64,000 bases of DNA from Epilithonimonas xixisoli (lineage in GTDB: Bacteria > Bacteroidota > Bacteroidia > Flavobacteriales > Weeksellaceae), in contig NZ_SOEO01000001.1 of the NCBI RefSeq assembly GCF_004365655.1, positions 1,452,183 through 1,516,182 on the forward strand. Direction: 5' to 3'. The position numbers and the translations under genes were made by a program. The notes under the pieces were generated by a model. The model was not told the origin of the DNA. It did no database searches and worked only from the letters and a program-made list of their open reading frames with translations. Of this stretch, positions 27,699-36,463 are shown in pieces; position 1 is the first letter of the stretch, and each line of letters opens with the position of its first letter.

Positions 27699-28967
27699 TT
27701 ACATAATATTAGTTCCGTCGGGGATTACCGCATTTTTCTTCACCACTACGATGCCATCTTTGATGGAGTGCGTGTCATAATCACCGTCTGGATGGTGTTT
27801 TCCGCCAATGATTCTTACATTATTCCCGATATAACAGTTTTTGTCCAGAATAGCTTTGTCGATATAACAATATTTTCCAATTCCCATACTGGTGATACCA
27901 TCAGCTTCGTTTTGAGCCACTTGCTGTGCGGTTTGGTAATAATCCGCACCCATCACATAAGAATTTACAATGGTAGAACCTCTGTCGATCCTCGTTCTGT
28001 TTCCGATGATGCAATTATCAATCTTATCTGCCAAAATGATACAGCCGTCTCCAAAAATCGTTTTGCTTACATATGATCCATTGACTTTGGAAGGTGGAAG
28101 CATTCTGGCTCTGGTGTAAATAGGATTGGAACTGAACAAGTTGAACTGTGGCAAATCTTGCGCAAGATCCAAATTGGCTTCGTAAAAAGACTCAATCGTA
28201 CCAATGTCTGTCCAATAGCCATCATATTGATAACTTAGTACACTGTAATTCCCAATAGATGCCGGAATGAAATCTTTACCAAAGTCATCACCCTCGTGCT
28301 CATTAAACAATTTCCTCAACACATTTTTGCTAAAGACATAGATTCCCATAGAAGCCAAATATTCTTTGCCTTGTGCTTTGCTCTCTTCACCTGTATCGGA
28401 GCTCCAGTCCTGAAGAATATCCAGTCCTGGTTTTTCTGTAAAAGCTGTGATATTGCTATCTTCATCTGCTTTCATAATTCCGAATCCTGTAGCATCTTTT
28501 GCTGTCACCGGGATGGTTGCAATGGTAATATCGCCGCCATTCTTCTTATGAAACTCTATCATTTCCTTGAAATCCATCTGGTAGAGCTGATCTCCGGAAA
28601 GAATCAAAATATATTCGTACTCGTACTTTTCCAAATGCTTCATCGTCTGGCGAACCGCATCTGCCGTTCCCTGATACCAGTTTTCGTTTTCAACATTTTG
28701 CTCCGCAGCCAAGATATCTACAAATCCTTTGCTGAAAATATCAAAGTGATACGAGTTTTTGATATGGGAATTCAAAGAGGCTGAGTTGAACTGGGTAAGC
28801 ACCAAAATCCTGTTGAGCCCAGAGTTGAGACAGTTAGAAATGGGAATATCTACCAATCTGTATTTCCCAGCAATGGGAACTGCTGGTTTGGACCTGCTGT
28901 AAGTCAATGGGAACAATCTGCTTCCTCTGCCGCCGCCTAGTACAATAGAAATAACACTTTCCTTCAT
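27699..28967 (-). CDS. glgC: Glucose-1-phosphate adenylyltransferase (ADP-glucose pyrophosphorylase)
   Basis: 422 residues, full length. Nucleotide-binding motif LGGGRGSRLFPLT (about 10-22), SKPAVPIAGKYRLVDIPISN, GTADAVRQT, LILSGDQLYQMDF with the metal Asp, GFGIMKAD and FTEKPG, then a C-terminal left-handed beta-helix (GDGCIILADKIDNCIIGN, IDRGSTIVNSYVMGAD). It makes ADP-glucose from glucose-1-phosphate and ATP, normally the regulated first step of glycogen synthesis. Last gene of glgB-glgA-glgC. Confidence 0.95.
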   Translation of the reverse strand: MKESVISIVLGGGRGSRLFPLTYSRSKPAVPIAGKYRLVDIPISNCLNSGLNRILVLTQFNSASLNSHIKNSYHFDIFSKGFVDILAAEQNVENENWYQGTADAVRQTMKHLEKYEYEYILILSGDQLYQMDFKEMIEFHKKNGGDITIATIPVTAKDATGFGIMKADEDSNITAFTEKPGLDILQDWSSDTGEESKAQGKEYLASMGIYVFSKNVLRKLFNEHEGDDFGKDFIPASIGNYSVLSYQYDGYWTDIGTIESFYEANLDLAQDLPQFNLFSSNPIYTRARMLPPSKVNGSYVSKTIFGDGCIILADKIDNCIIGNRTRIDRGSTIVNSYVMGADYYQTAQQVAQNEADGITSMGIGKYCYIDKAILDKNCYIGNNVRIIGGKHHPDGDYDTHSIKDGIVVVKKNAVIPDGTNIM

Positions 28968-29003
28968 AAATTGTATTTTTTGTTTTCAAAAGTTATGGCT
29001 GTC

Positions 29004-29035
29004 ATTATTTTAATTGTTACTGCTATTAAAATAAT
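29004..29035. repeat. AT-only perfect inverted repeat between glgA and glgC
   Basis: ATTATTTTAAT-TGTTACTGCT-ATTAAAATAAT, 11-bp perfect arms with a 10-nt loop, in the 166-bp glgA-glgC spacer. It is too weak as a terminator (no GC in the stem). It could be an mRNA-processing hairpin or a protein-binding palindrome controlling glgC separately. Confidence 0.5.
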
Positions 29036-29133
29036 TGAGACAATGGTATAACTCTGTTTGGTTACTATTTTATTTTGATTAAAGTTAATTAATGTTTATG
29101 AATTTCAAACTAATATTTATCACAAAAAAACCA

Positions 29134-30540
29134 TTAATAATGATAAAGTTGCGTATAATTCTGCGCTGACTTTTCCCAAGAGAAATCGAATGACATATTG
29201 TTATAGATCAAACCTTTCATCAGGTCTTTCTGGCTGTAGATATGCAATGCTCTTTTGATAGCGTGTACAGCGTCTTCTGCCCCAGCATTGGTAAAATTGA
29301 GTCCACTGCCGCCTGTAGAAATATCCTGCACGGTATCGCGCAAACCACCAGTATATCTTACCATCGGGATGGTTCCATAGCGCATCGAGTACATTTGATT
29401 TAGTCCACAAGGTTCTACCCTGCTTGGCATTAGCAAGAAATCTGCCGAAGCGTAGATTTGATGCGACAAATATTCTTTATAACCCAAATCCAGCGCAAAA
29501 TTGATACTGAATCTGTGCTGAAGTTCCTTCAATCTATTTTCGATGTGCTGATTTCCTGAACCCAAAACAATGATGTTCAAAGAGCCGTTGGTTTCCTGAA
29601 TGCTTTTTTCGATAATGTCTGGCAGTAAATCTGCGCCTTTTTCTCCGGCAAATCTACCAATGAATCCAAATAGCGGAAGATGAGGATTGAGACCATATTC
29701 TGCACAGATCACCCGCTTGTTTTCCCATTTGCCTTCCTCTGCATAGTCTTTGTTATAATTAAATTTCAGCATATCATCCCTTTCCGGATCCCAAACCTCG
29801 GTGTCAATTCCGTTAATGATTCCAAAGGCTTTTTGACGTTCCTGATTCATAAGCGGTTCTAAACCTTGGAAACTGTAGAACAACTCTTCCAGATAACCGC
29901 CAGAAACTGCATTGAAGGCATTGCAAGTTTTTATCATCGTTGCCATTGGATTGATCCTGCCATTCCAATCCAGAAGTCCGGATTTCCAACCGTCAAAGTG
30001 TGGGAGAAAGCTGGACATCTTCCAATCCATGCTGCCTTGATACTCTCCATTATGAATGGTTCCGATGGTTTTAACACCTTTCAGAAAGCTAAATTCATAA
30101 CAATTGTTTATCATAAATGGCACCAGTCCGGTGTGATAATCATGGCAATGCAGCACATCTGGCCGAATGCGCATCGCACTGAGCCAATGCAAAACTCCGT
30201 GTTGGAAGGCGATAAACTGCTCACTCTCATCCCAATAGCCATAGACATTTTCTCTATCTAGAAGACCAGGAATCTTCACCAAAAACAAATCAAAGCCCAG
30301 GGACTTATGCTTCTCCCGGAAAACCTGAACCTGATACATATGAGAAGACTGGTGAATAAAACCATCGAACACAACTTCAAAATCGTGGTTGTAGAAAAAT
30401 GGTTTGTTGTACCAAGGCATTATAACGCTGGCATCCAAGCCCATTTTGTTCTGATATTTTGGTAAAGCGCCCACCACATCGGCCAGTCCACCGACTTTTG
30501 CGACAGGATAGCACTCCATAGAAAGGTGAAATATTTTCAT
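29134..30540 (-). CDS. glgA: Glycogen synthase (ADP-glucose type, GT5)
   Basis: 468 residues. N-terminal GT5 signature KVGGLADVVGALP (15-27), HCHDYHTGLVPF in the catalytic domain, FIGRFAGEKGADLLPD, and the C-terminal GT-B motif LLMPSRVEPCGLNQMYSMRYGTIP carrying the catalytic Glu. The HxGxxxG-free order is normal for GlgA. It transfers glucose from ADP-glucose to growing alpha-1,4 glucan. It lies between glgB and glgC on the same strand, which fits a glycogen operon. Confidence 0.95.
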   Translation of the reverse strand: MKIFHLSMECYPVAKVGGLADVVGALPKYQNKMGLDASVIMPWYNKPFFYNHDFEVVFDGFIHQSSHMYQVQVFREKHKSLGFDLFLVKIPGLLDRENVYGYWDESEQFIAFQHGVLHWLSAMRIRPDVLHCHDYHTGLVPFMINNCYEFSFLKGVKTIGTIHNGEYQGSMDWKMSSFLPHFDGWKSGLLDWNGRINPMATMIKTCNAFNAVSGGYLEELFYSFQGLEPLMNQERQKAFGIINGIDTEVWDPERDDMLKFNYNKDYAEEGKWENKRVICAEYGLNPHLPLFGFIGRFAGEKGADLLPDIIEKSIQETNGSLNIIVLGSGNQHIENRLKELQHRFSINFALDLGYKEYLSHQIYASADFLLMPSRVEPCGLNQMYSMRYGTIPMVRYTGGLRDTVQDISTGGSGLNFTNAGAEDAVHAIKRALHIYSQKDLMKGLIYNNMSFDFSWEKSAQNYTQLYHY

Positions 30541-30662
30541 ATTAATTTTCTATTTTTTTATTAGTTTTTAAAGTCTTCGACTCCGCTCAGACTGACATTG
30601 TTTCAATTTAATCTCTTACTATCTAAAATTAGCAGCATCAAATATTCTTGATTGTGATCTTA

Positions 30663-32621
30663 CTATCTCAGCTTATTTTTGTTTTTATTAATCTTAATTT
30701 TTTTTGCAACTGGCTTCGCAATTTTTGATTGTTTCAAAACCAAACCAGATAAGGGCGGTAATCTTAGAATGATAGAATTCTCGCGATTGTCCCAACCTTC
30801 CTTCAACTCTTGAGAAACATTGGCCTCTATTCCACTTCCGCTGTATTTTGCGTCATCGGAATTCAGAATAACTTCCCATTTTGAATCTTTCTCAACTCCG
30901 ATTCTGTAATCGAAACTATTTGGGGTCAGATTTAAAACCGTCATTATAACTTCCTTGTCTTCTTTGCTTTTTCTAAGATAGATAAAGATAGAGTTATCTC
31001 TGTCATCTGCATTCACCCATTCATATCCGTTTGGTGAAAACTGCTGTTCGTACAATGCTGGATGCGATTTGTAAAGCAAATTAAGATCTCTTACAAAATT
31101 CTGAAGGTTTTTATGAATCGGATATTCCAGCAAATGCCAATCGAGGGATGTTGTGAAATTCCATTCGTTGGTTTGGGCAATCTCATCACCCATAAAGAGT
31201 AATTTCGCACCAGGATTTGTGAACATATAAACGTACATCGCACGCAGGTTCGCAAACTTTTGCCACTCATCGCCCGGCATTTTGTAGATCAAACTGCTTT
31301 TACCGTGAACCACCTCATCGTGCGAAAGTGGCATCATATAATTTTCATTATACATATATACACTTGTGAAGGTGATCTTGTTGTGATGATACTTCCTGTT
31401 GATTGGATCTTCTTTGAAATAATCTAAGGTGTCGTGCATCCATCCCATCATCCATTTCATTCCGAAACCGATGCCGTCTTCGTGAACAGGTTTTGTGAGC
31501 CTTGGAAAATCTGAACTTTCTTCAGCAATCGTCTGCACATCTGGAAATTCTCCGTAAACTGCAATGTTAAAATCCTGAAGAAACTGTTTCGCCTCCAGAT
31601 TGACATTGGTTCCGTAGATGTTTGGTTCCCATTCGCCTTCGTTTCTGGAATAGTCCAGATGAAGCATCGATGTCACCGCATCAACTCTTAAACCATCGGC
31701 GTGATAACGATCCAGCCAAAAGATGGCGTTTGATATTAAAAATGATTTGACTTCTGGTCTTCCATAATTGAAAATATAAGACTTCCAATCGGGATGGAAA
31801 CCTTTTCTCGGATCTTCGTGTTCGTACAAAAACGATCCGTCAAAACGATGCAAACCATTGGCGTCGCCTGGAAAATGGGACGGTACCCAATCTAAGAAAA
31901 CACCGATATTATTTTTATGAAGTTCGGAAATGAGGTACATCAATTCCTGAGGTGAACCAAATCTGTTGGTCGCAGCATAAAATCCTGTAATCTGATAACC
32001 CCAACTCGGATCGTAGGGATACTCCATAATAGGCATCAATTCTACGTGGGTAAAATTCATTGCCTTGAGGTAAGGTACCAATTTGTCTGCAATCTCGCCG
32101 TAGCTTAAATATCTTTCAGGATTTCCAGGATCGCGCATCCAAGAGCCAAGGTGGACTTCGTACACAGACATTGGCGATCCCAAGCTGTTGTATTTGGCGC
32201 GATTCTGCATCCAATCTTTGTCTTCCCATTCGTGCCAAGTCGTACAAACGACAGAGCCTGCTTGCAATGCTTTTTCAAAACAAAGTGCATAAGGATCTGC
32301 TTTTTCCAGAAGAATGCCTGTGTTTGTTCGAATGCCGTATTTGTAAACTTCACCAAAATCAAGACCTGGGATAAAACCTTCCCAAATCCCAGACTGGTCC
32401 CAACGTCCTACCAATTGATGTGAGAAAGAATTCCATTGGTTGAAATTTCCAATCACAGAAACCTCCGTTGCCGTGGGTGCCCAAACCGAGAAGTACACTC
32501 CGGAAACGCCACCTACCTCTACTTTGTGAGAACCAAACTTCTCGTAGAGTCTAGTGTGTTTTCCCGAACGGAAAAGATAAATATCAAAATCGGAAAAAAG
32601 AGAATAAGGCTGAACCGTCAT
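30663..32621 (-). CDS. glgB: 1,4-alpha-glucan branching enzyme (GH13)
   Basis: 652 residues. An N-terminal CBM48-like domain at about 35-110 (VSVIGNFNQWN) is followed by the GH13 barrel with the catalytic residues Asp314 (GLRVDAV), Glu367/368 (AEESSDFP) and Asp435 (LSHDEVVHGK), plus the branching-enzyme signature MGDEIAQTNEWNF. The C-terminal beta domain ends with a basic tail (KPVAKKIKINKNKNKLR). It creates alpha-1,6 branches in glycogen. First gene of the glgBAC group, 122 bp before glgA. Confidence 0.95.
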   Translation of the reverse strand: MTVQPYSLFSDFDIYLFRSGKHTRLYEKFGSHKVEVGGVSGVYFSVWAPTATEVSVIGNFNQWNSFSHQLVGRWDQSGIWEGFIPGLDFGEVYKYGIRTNTGILLEKADPYALCFEKALQAGSVVCTTWHEWEDKDWMQNRAKYNSLGSPMSVYEVHLGSWMRDPGNPERYLSYGEIADKLVPYLKAMNFTHVELMPIMEYPYDPSWGYQITGFYAATNRFGSPQELMYLISELHKNNIGVFLDWVPSHFPGDANGLHRFDGSFLYEHEDPRKGFHPDWKSYIFNYGRPEVKSFLISNAIFWLDRYHADGLRVDAVTSMLHLDYSRNEGEWEPNIYGTNVNLEAKQFLQDFNIAVYGEFPDVQTIAEESSDFPRLTKPVHEDGIGFGMKWMMGWMHDTLDYFKEDPINRKYHHNKITFTSVYMYNENYMMPLSHDEVVHGKSSLIYKMPGDEWQKFANLRAMYVYMFTNPGAKLLFMGDEIAQTNEWNFTTSLDWHLLEYPIHKNLQNFVRDLNLLYKSHPALYEQQFSPNGYEWVNADDRDNSIFIYLRKSKEDKEVIMTVLNLTPNSFDYRIGVEKDSKWEVILNSDDAKYSGSGIEANVSQELKEGWDNRENSIILRLPPLSGLVLKQSKIAKPVAKKIKINKNKNKLR

Positions 32622-32810
32622 AGATTATAGTTGATGAATGCTGATTGATAAATGATAATGAACCATTTATAATACCTTTACCAAGATAGCAATATTAATC
32701 GTTACATAGTAAAAAAGTTTTTGTTAAATAGTATTAAAGTTTTTAAGGTTTGCCTATGGTGGTAGAACCAGCCCATCCGTGAGCGGACACCCTTCCAGAG
32801 GAGTGGAATT

Positions 32811-33533
32811 TTAGTCTTGTATTTTCTTTGCCCAAAGGTAGGTGCCGGTGTGCTTTTGCTCTTCTGCTATATTATTTTTGCCTGACGTATAGCTGATGGT
32901 TGCGATAACGAGTGCCCAAAAAGCATCTTTCGGCATATCAAATACCCAATCTTGTGCTGGGACATTTTTGTTTTTTTCTAAATCCAATGAAAGTGATGAA
33001 AGAATGTTTGCTTCTGGATTTTTCTGATTAGGGTCTATCGTAAAGGCATACATCTTTAGATTCGCCCACTCGGCATTCCGCGGAAGTTTTATCTGTTTGC
33101 CTAAAGTTAGCTGAGGGATTTTGACTGTCATTACCTGATCAGCATCAAGATCATAATCCGGATAGAAGTTGGTGGCCTTTTCCCAATCCCAATCGTTATT
33201 GAATATCGTGCCGACCATCGGTTGGGGATTGGTATATTGTATCGAGCTCTCGCCTTGCGCATCTATGGTCTGAACCATTGTTTTCTGGATTCTTGTGCGA
33301 TGATTGACGACAAAACAATGGTAGTTGCGGATGTATATCTTCTCTGTAATTGCCTGACGCACTGCTCTATCCTGATTGCTGTTTTGCCCGTAGGCAACAG
33401 CGGCATTTTCTGAATTGGGCGACTGATTATATGTCTTGGATTTTTGCTGGACGTGGAGTTTCCCGTTTTTGTTTACAAATATGAAATTGCCAATTGCACC
33501 GCTAAGGTTGCCGTTCTTCTTTAGTTTTGCCAT
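32811..33533 (-). CDS. Unknown protein, MA-K-G-IG N-terminal family, next to a recombinase
   Basis: 240 residues, no signal peptide. The start MAKLKKNGNLSGAIGNFIFVNKNG followed by NSENAAVAYGQNSNQDRAVRQAI resembles the layout of the 62604-63407 product (MARQKGLMKYVGTIGD..., NMNEFGGCARAGKSVRTAL). I think both belong to one broad, poorly described Bacteroidota family. The remainder is beta-rich (VKIPQLTLGKQIKL, WVFDMPKDAFWALVIAT). It lies next to the tyrosine recombinase at 33753, while the other member lies inside the island, so a link with mobile DNA is possible. Function unknown. Confidence 0.6.
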   Translation of the reverse strand: MAKLKKNGNLSGAIGNFIFVNKNGKLHVQQKSKTYNQSPNSENAAVAYGQNSNQDRAVRQAITEKIYIRNYHCFVVNHRTRIQKTMVQTIDAQGESSIQYTNPQPMVGTIFNNDWDWEKATNFYPDYDLDADQVMTVKIPQLTLGKQIKLPRNAEWANLKMYAFTIDPNQKNPEANILSSLSLDLEKNKNVPAQDWVFDMPKDAFWALVIATISYTSGKNNIAEEQKHTGTYLWAKKIQD

Positions 33534-33635
33534 CTTTTTTGTGTATTTGTTTAGGTTTGTGTATGCTTTGTTCGTCCATTGTTCGAATTAACAGCGTTTG
33601 AAAGCCATATCAGCTCGAGCCTAAAACCATAGATC

Positions 33636-33677
33636 TATTGGACTTCTATTGGACTCTAATGGACTTTTATTGGACTA
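33636..33677. repeat. Four helically phased TATTGGACT repeats beside a tyrosine recombinase
   Basis: GGACT recurs at 33641, 33652, 33662 and 33673 (spacings 11, 10, 11 bp) inside units of the form CTATTGGACTT. A further related GTGGACTTTT lies at about 33768-33778, in the last codons of the recombinase gene. One helical turn per unit puts the motifs on the same DNA face, as in multi-site protein binding (for example recombinase arm sites). Confidence 0.6.
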
Positions 33678-33752
33678 TGCTCTTTTGGAATACGGTGGGC
33701 GAGCTGGGGAGGGTTTTGTAAAGTTAAGGAATTTCCGGATATTTTTGTTATT

Positions 33753-34823
33753 TTATAAAAAATCCAGTGGACTTTTCACTTTAGCTTTAGATACATCTGT
33801 AATATGTGTGTAAATCTGTGTTGTTTTGATAGAGTTATGTCCCAAAAGTTCTTGCAAAAAGCGAATATCTGCACCACTCTCCATCAAATGTGTGGCATAG
33901 GAATGGCGCAAACCGTGCACACCGATGGTTTTGTTGATCTTGGCCTTTCTCATCGCCTGCTTGAAGACGCTCTGCACACTTCTAACCGTGTAGGCACCGC
34001 CGTACTGCCCTTCGAAGAGAAAATCTTTTGGGCGATATTCTTTGTAATAACTTCGGAGCAGTGTCAGTATAGACTCGGGCAAATTGGTATATCTGTCTTT
34101 TTTACCTTTGGCTCCGGCAATGAGGACCAGCATATTCCCACTATTGATATGCTCTACCTTGAGGTTCACAATCTCGCTCACACGCAATCCCATCCCGTAG
34201 CAGAGCTTGAGCATCAAGAGATGTTTTTGATTGACGGTGTTCTCAAAAATTTTTCTGACCTCTGCCTGTGACAGCATTTTGGGAAGTAGTTTTGGTGATT
34301 TGGGGCGCGGGATCTCAAAAAACATTTTGGATTTTTTGCGTACCTGCTCGAAATAGAATTTTACCGCATTGATCCTGCTATTCAAATGGTTTTCTTTGAT
34401 TTTTTCTTTGTCGAGACAATATAGGAAATAATCTTTCAGCCTATCTTCTGAAAGATCGTCTACCGGGAAATTTTTGAGAATCCGAAGCAGATGTGCAAAC
34501 TCTGTGACGTAGGTGCGGATGGTATTTTTGCTGTAGGCCTTTAGCTTAAGATAATCTATATAATCTGAGAAAGCTTTTTGGTTTACCGGCTCAATCTCGG
34601 AGCGTATTTGGCTTCCCCACTCTTCCCGATCCAGCTTCAGTGCGTCCCTCACGGTAGGGAGATCTGGCAAGTGCCAAGCCTTGTTGGTATTGCTCCACTT
34701 AGAAGATGGGAATGCTTTGCGAAGCTCCTGGATCAAGACATCTTTTTTTTCGAAACGGATCCAAATGACGTTTTTGTCTCTGTGATTTCCAAAGCTGAAA
34801 TTGTATAAATTTAAATTCATCAC
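33753..34823 (-). CDS. Tyrosine recombinase (Xer/integrase type)
   Basis: 356 residues. SAM-like N-terminal core-binding domain at about 85-165 (DYLKLKAYSKNTIRTYVTEF) and a catalytic domain with Arg214 (GMGLRVSEI), a Lys near 240 (GAKGKKDR), His303/Arg306 (HGLRHSYATHL), His329 (LLGHNS) and Tyr338 (TQIYTH): a complete set. An extra N-terminal segment of about 80 residues (HRDKNVIWIRFEKKD, W-NT-KAWHLPDL) is typical of a Bacteroidota integrase subgroup. It is not the XerC/D housekeeping type by length. It lies outside the main island, with phased GGACT repeats just beyond its stop. Confidence 0.88.
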   Translation of the reverse strand: MMNLNLYNFSFGNHRDKNVIWIRFEKKDVLIQELRKAFPSSKWSNTNKAWHLPDLPTVRDALKLDREEWGSQIRSEIEPVNQKAFSDYIDYLKLKAYSKNTIRTYVTEFAHLLRILKNFPVDDLSEDRLKDYFLYCLDKEKIKENHLNSRINAVKFYFEQVRKKSKMFFEIPRPKSPKLLPKMLSQAEVRKIFENTVNQKHLLMLKLCYGMGLRVSEIVNLKVEHINSGNMLVLIAGAKGKKDRYTNLPESILTLLRSYYKEYRPKDFLFEGQYGGAYTVRSVQSVFKQAMRKAKINKTIGVHGLRHSYATHLMESGADIRFLQELLGHNSIKTTQIYTHITDVSKAKVKSPLDFL

Positions 34824-34962
34824 CTAAAAATTTATTATTCGCATTCTCAATAGAAATAAACAAATCTGGAGTAAAGAGGAGAAAAAATCTATTCATAATG
34901 CGAAGTATAAAAATAATAAAAAAACCAATAAGAGAGGAATTTTATTGAAAATATCAATTTAA

Positions 34963-34993
34963 TTTGTTGAATTGCTAGACTTTCGTATATTTG
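34963..34993 (+). promoter_or_regulatory. Bacteroidota-type promoter for the island integrase
   Basis: TTTG at 34963-34966, 19-bp spacer, TATATTTG at 34986-34993: an exact match to the TTTG-N19-TAnnTTTG consensus. It leaves an untranslated leader of about 240 nt before the ATG at 35238, and that leader contains the GTTGTAC repeats. Confidence 0.65.
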
Positions 34994-35114
34994 AGAGTTA
35001 TACGAATAATCAAATTCAAAAATCCCATTTGCACCTAATTATACTATTAATCAAATAGTTACAAAATAAACAAACGCAGATTAAAGCATAAAAAAGCAAG
35101 GAAATGTTAGGTTT

Positions 35115-35134
35115 GTTGTACTAAAAGTTGTACC
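35115..35134 (+). repeat. Left-end GTTGTAC repeat pair (candidate attachment or recombinase-binding site)
   Basis: GTTGTACT (35115-35122) and GTTGTACC (35127-35134) spaced 12 bp, followed by TTAGTAC. The same heptamer recurs as a pair at 63681 and 63692 near the other end of the island. Confidence 0.5.
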
Positions 35135-35237
35135 TTAGTACTCGGTTGCATCGCTTTGAAACATACAGTAAATCAATGGTTTCATCCAATTGCACTCGTT
35201 GAGTTTAGTAAGTACAACAATCAAATACTTCTTTATT

Positions 35238-36455
35238 ATGGCTTCAATTAAATTAGTACTGCGTACACAGCAGGAAGATGCCACAGGTCAAAGCCCTATT
35301 TACATTCGGTTGATTAAAGACCGTAAAGCCAAATTTGTAGCAACCGGCGTTAAAGCCAAAGCAAGCGAATGGGATGATGAAAAGCAAAGGTTAAAGAAAA
35401 ATTATACCAACAGTGCCAGGATGAATGCTTTCCTTTCGCAAAAGGTAGCCGATGCAGAAGCACAGGTAGCCGACCACGAACGCACCAAAAAATCAGTTTC
35501 GGCACGAAAACTTAAAGAAGCTATTAAAGGCAAAACAGACCCTAATTTCTTCGAGTATTGCGAAAAGAGGTTGGAAGTATTGAAAGGCATTGTTTCTTAC
35601 CGTACCACCGTTATTTATGGCGTTTACATCAATAAGTTTCAAAAATTTTTAGGACATCGGGATTTCTATTTCTCGGATATCAACGTGGGTATTTTGAACG
35701 ATTATGCAACCTACTGCAAAAAGAAATTGAAAAATGGCAACACCACTATTTTCAGCTCAATCAGAATTTTGAGTTTCTTTTACAACGATGCAATGGAAGA
35801 AGAATTGATTGAAATGGCACCCTCTCCTTTCTATAAAGTCAATATTTCGAAAAGTAAGGTAGAACGCCAATACCTCAACAAAAAGCAGATTGAAGAATTG
35901 GAAAATTTAGATTTAAGCCAAAGACCTAAAGCCCAGGTGCATCGGGATATGTTTTTGTTCAGTGCCTTTGGTGGTGGTTTGCGTATCAGCGATGTGATGT
36001 TGTTGCAGTGGAAATGTTATGACGAAGAAACCCAAAAGATTACCAAGGTTATTCAGAAAACGCAGAAACAACACAGTTTCAGATTAGGTGCAAAATCGAT
36101 TGTCATTCTCAACAAATACAAACCTAAAACGATAGACCCCGAAGCTTTTATATTTCCTGTTTTGGAGCATCCGGAAAAGATATTTGCCGATGAAATTCAC
36201 AAGAGTACACGCATCCGTTCCAAAATCCGTTTGGGCGATGTGCATCTGAAAAAAATGGGCGAAGATTTGAAATTGCCTTTCAACCTGCATTTCCATTTAA
36301 GCCGTCATACTTTTGCTACCAATGCTTTGAGCAACGGAATGCGGATTGAATACGTGAGTAAATTGCTCGACCATTCTTCCATCCAACAAACACAGGTATA
36401 TGCAAAAATTGTAAGCGAGGAACTGGATAATGCGGTGGATAAATACATCAACTAA
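35238..36455 (+). CDS. Island tyrosine recombinase (phage_int_SAM_5/Arm-DNA-bind type)
   Basis: 405 residues from the ATG at 35238 (MASIKLVLRTQQEDATGQSPIYIR); an upstream ATG at 35190 adds 16 unrelated residues. N-terminal arm-binding domain (1-95), SAM-like core domain (105-195) and a catalytic domain with Arg249 (GGGLRISDV), His353/Arg356 (HFHLSRHTFATNAL), His379 (LLDHSS) and Tyr388 (TQVYAK). This is the usual integrase of Bacteroidota conjugative elements and of recombinase-associated immunity arrays. It converges on the immunity-type array, with 8 bp between stops. Confidence 0.92.
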   Translation: MASIKLVLRTQQEDATGQSPIYIRLIKDRKAKFVATGVKAKASEWDDEKQRLKKNYTNSARMNAFLSQKVADAEAQVADHERTKKSVSARKLKEAIKGKTDPNFFEYCEKRLEVLKGIVSYRTTVIYGVYINKFQKFLGHRDFYFSDINVGILNDYATYCKKKLKNGNTTIFSSIRILSFFYNDAMEEELIEMAPSPFYKVNISKSKVERQYLNKKQIEELENLDLSQRPKAQVHRDMFLFSAFGGGLRISDVMLLQWKCYDEETQKITKVIQKTQKQHSFRLGAKSIVILNKYKPKTIDPEAFIFPVLEHPEKIFADEIHKSTRIRSKIRLGDVHLKKMGEDLKLPFNLHFHLSRHTFATNALSNGMRIEYVSKLLDHSSIQQTQVYAKIVSEELDNAVDKYIN

Positions 36456-36463
36456 AATACCGA

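Larger units (their letters stand above)
34824..35237. other. Intergenic region holding integrase promoter and island-edge repeats
   Basis: 414 bp between two divergently placed recombinase genes. It contains a consensus promoter (34963-34993) and a GTTGTAC repeat (35115-35134), which are listed separately. No tRNA gene was recognised here, so the insertion target is not an obvious tRNA 3' end. Confidence 0.5.

Noticed and set aside
33636..33677. Possible CRISPR array
   Set aside because: Units are only 10-11 bp with no unique spacers and no cas genes nearby.
34824..35237. tRNA gene as island insertion target
   Set aside because: No cloverleaf-like segment or CCA-type end was recognised in this interval, nor at 63.4-64.0 kb.
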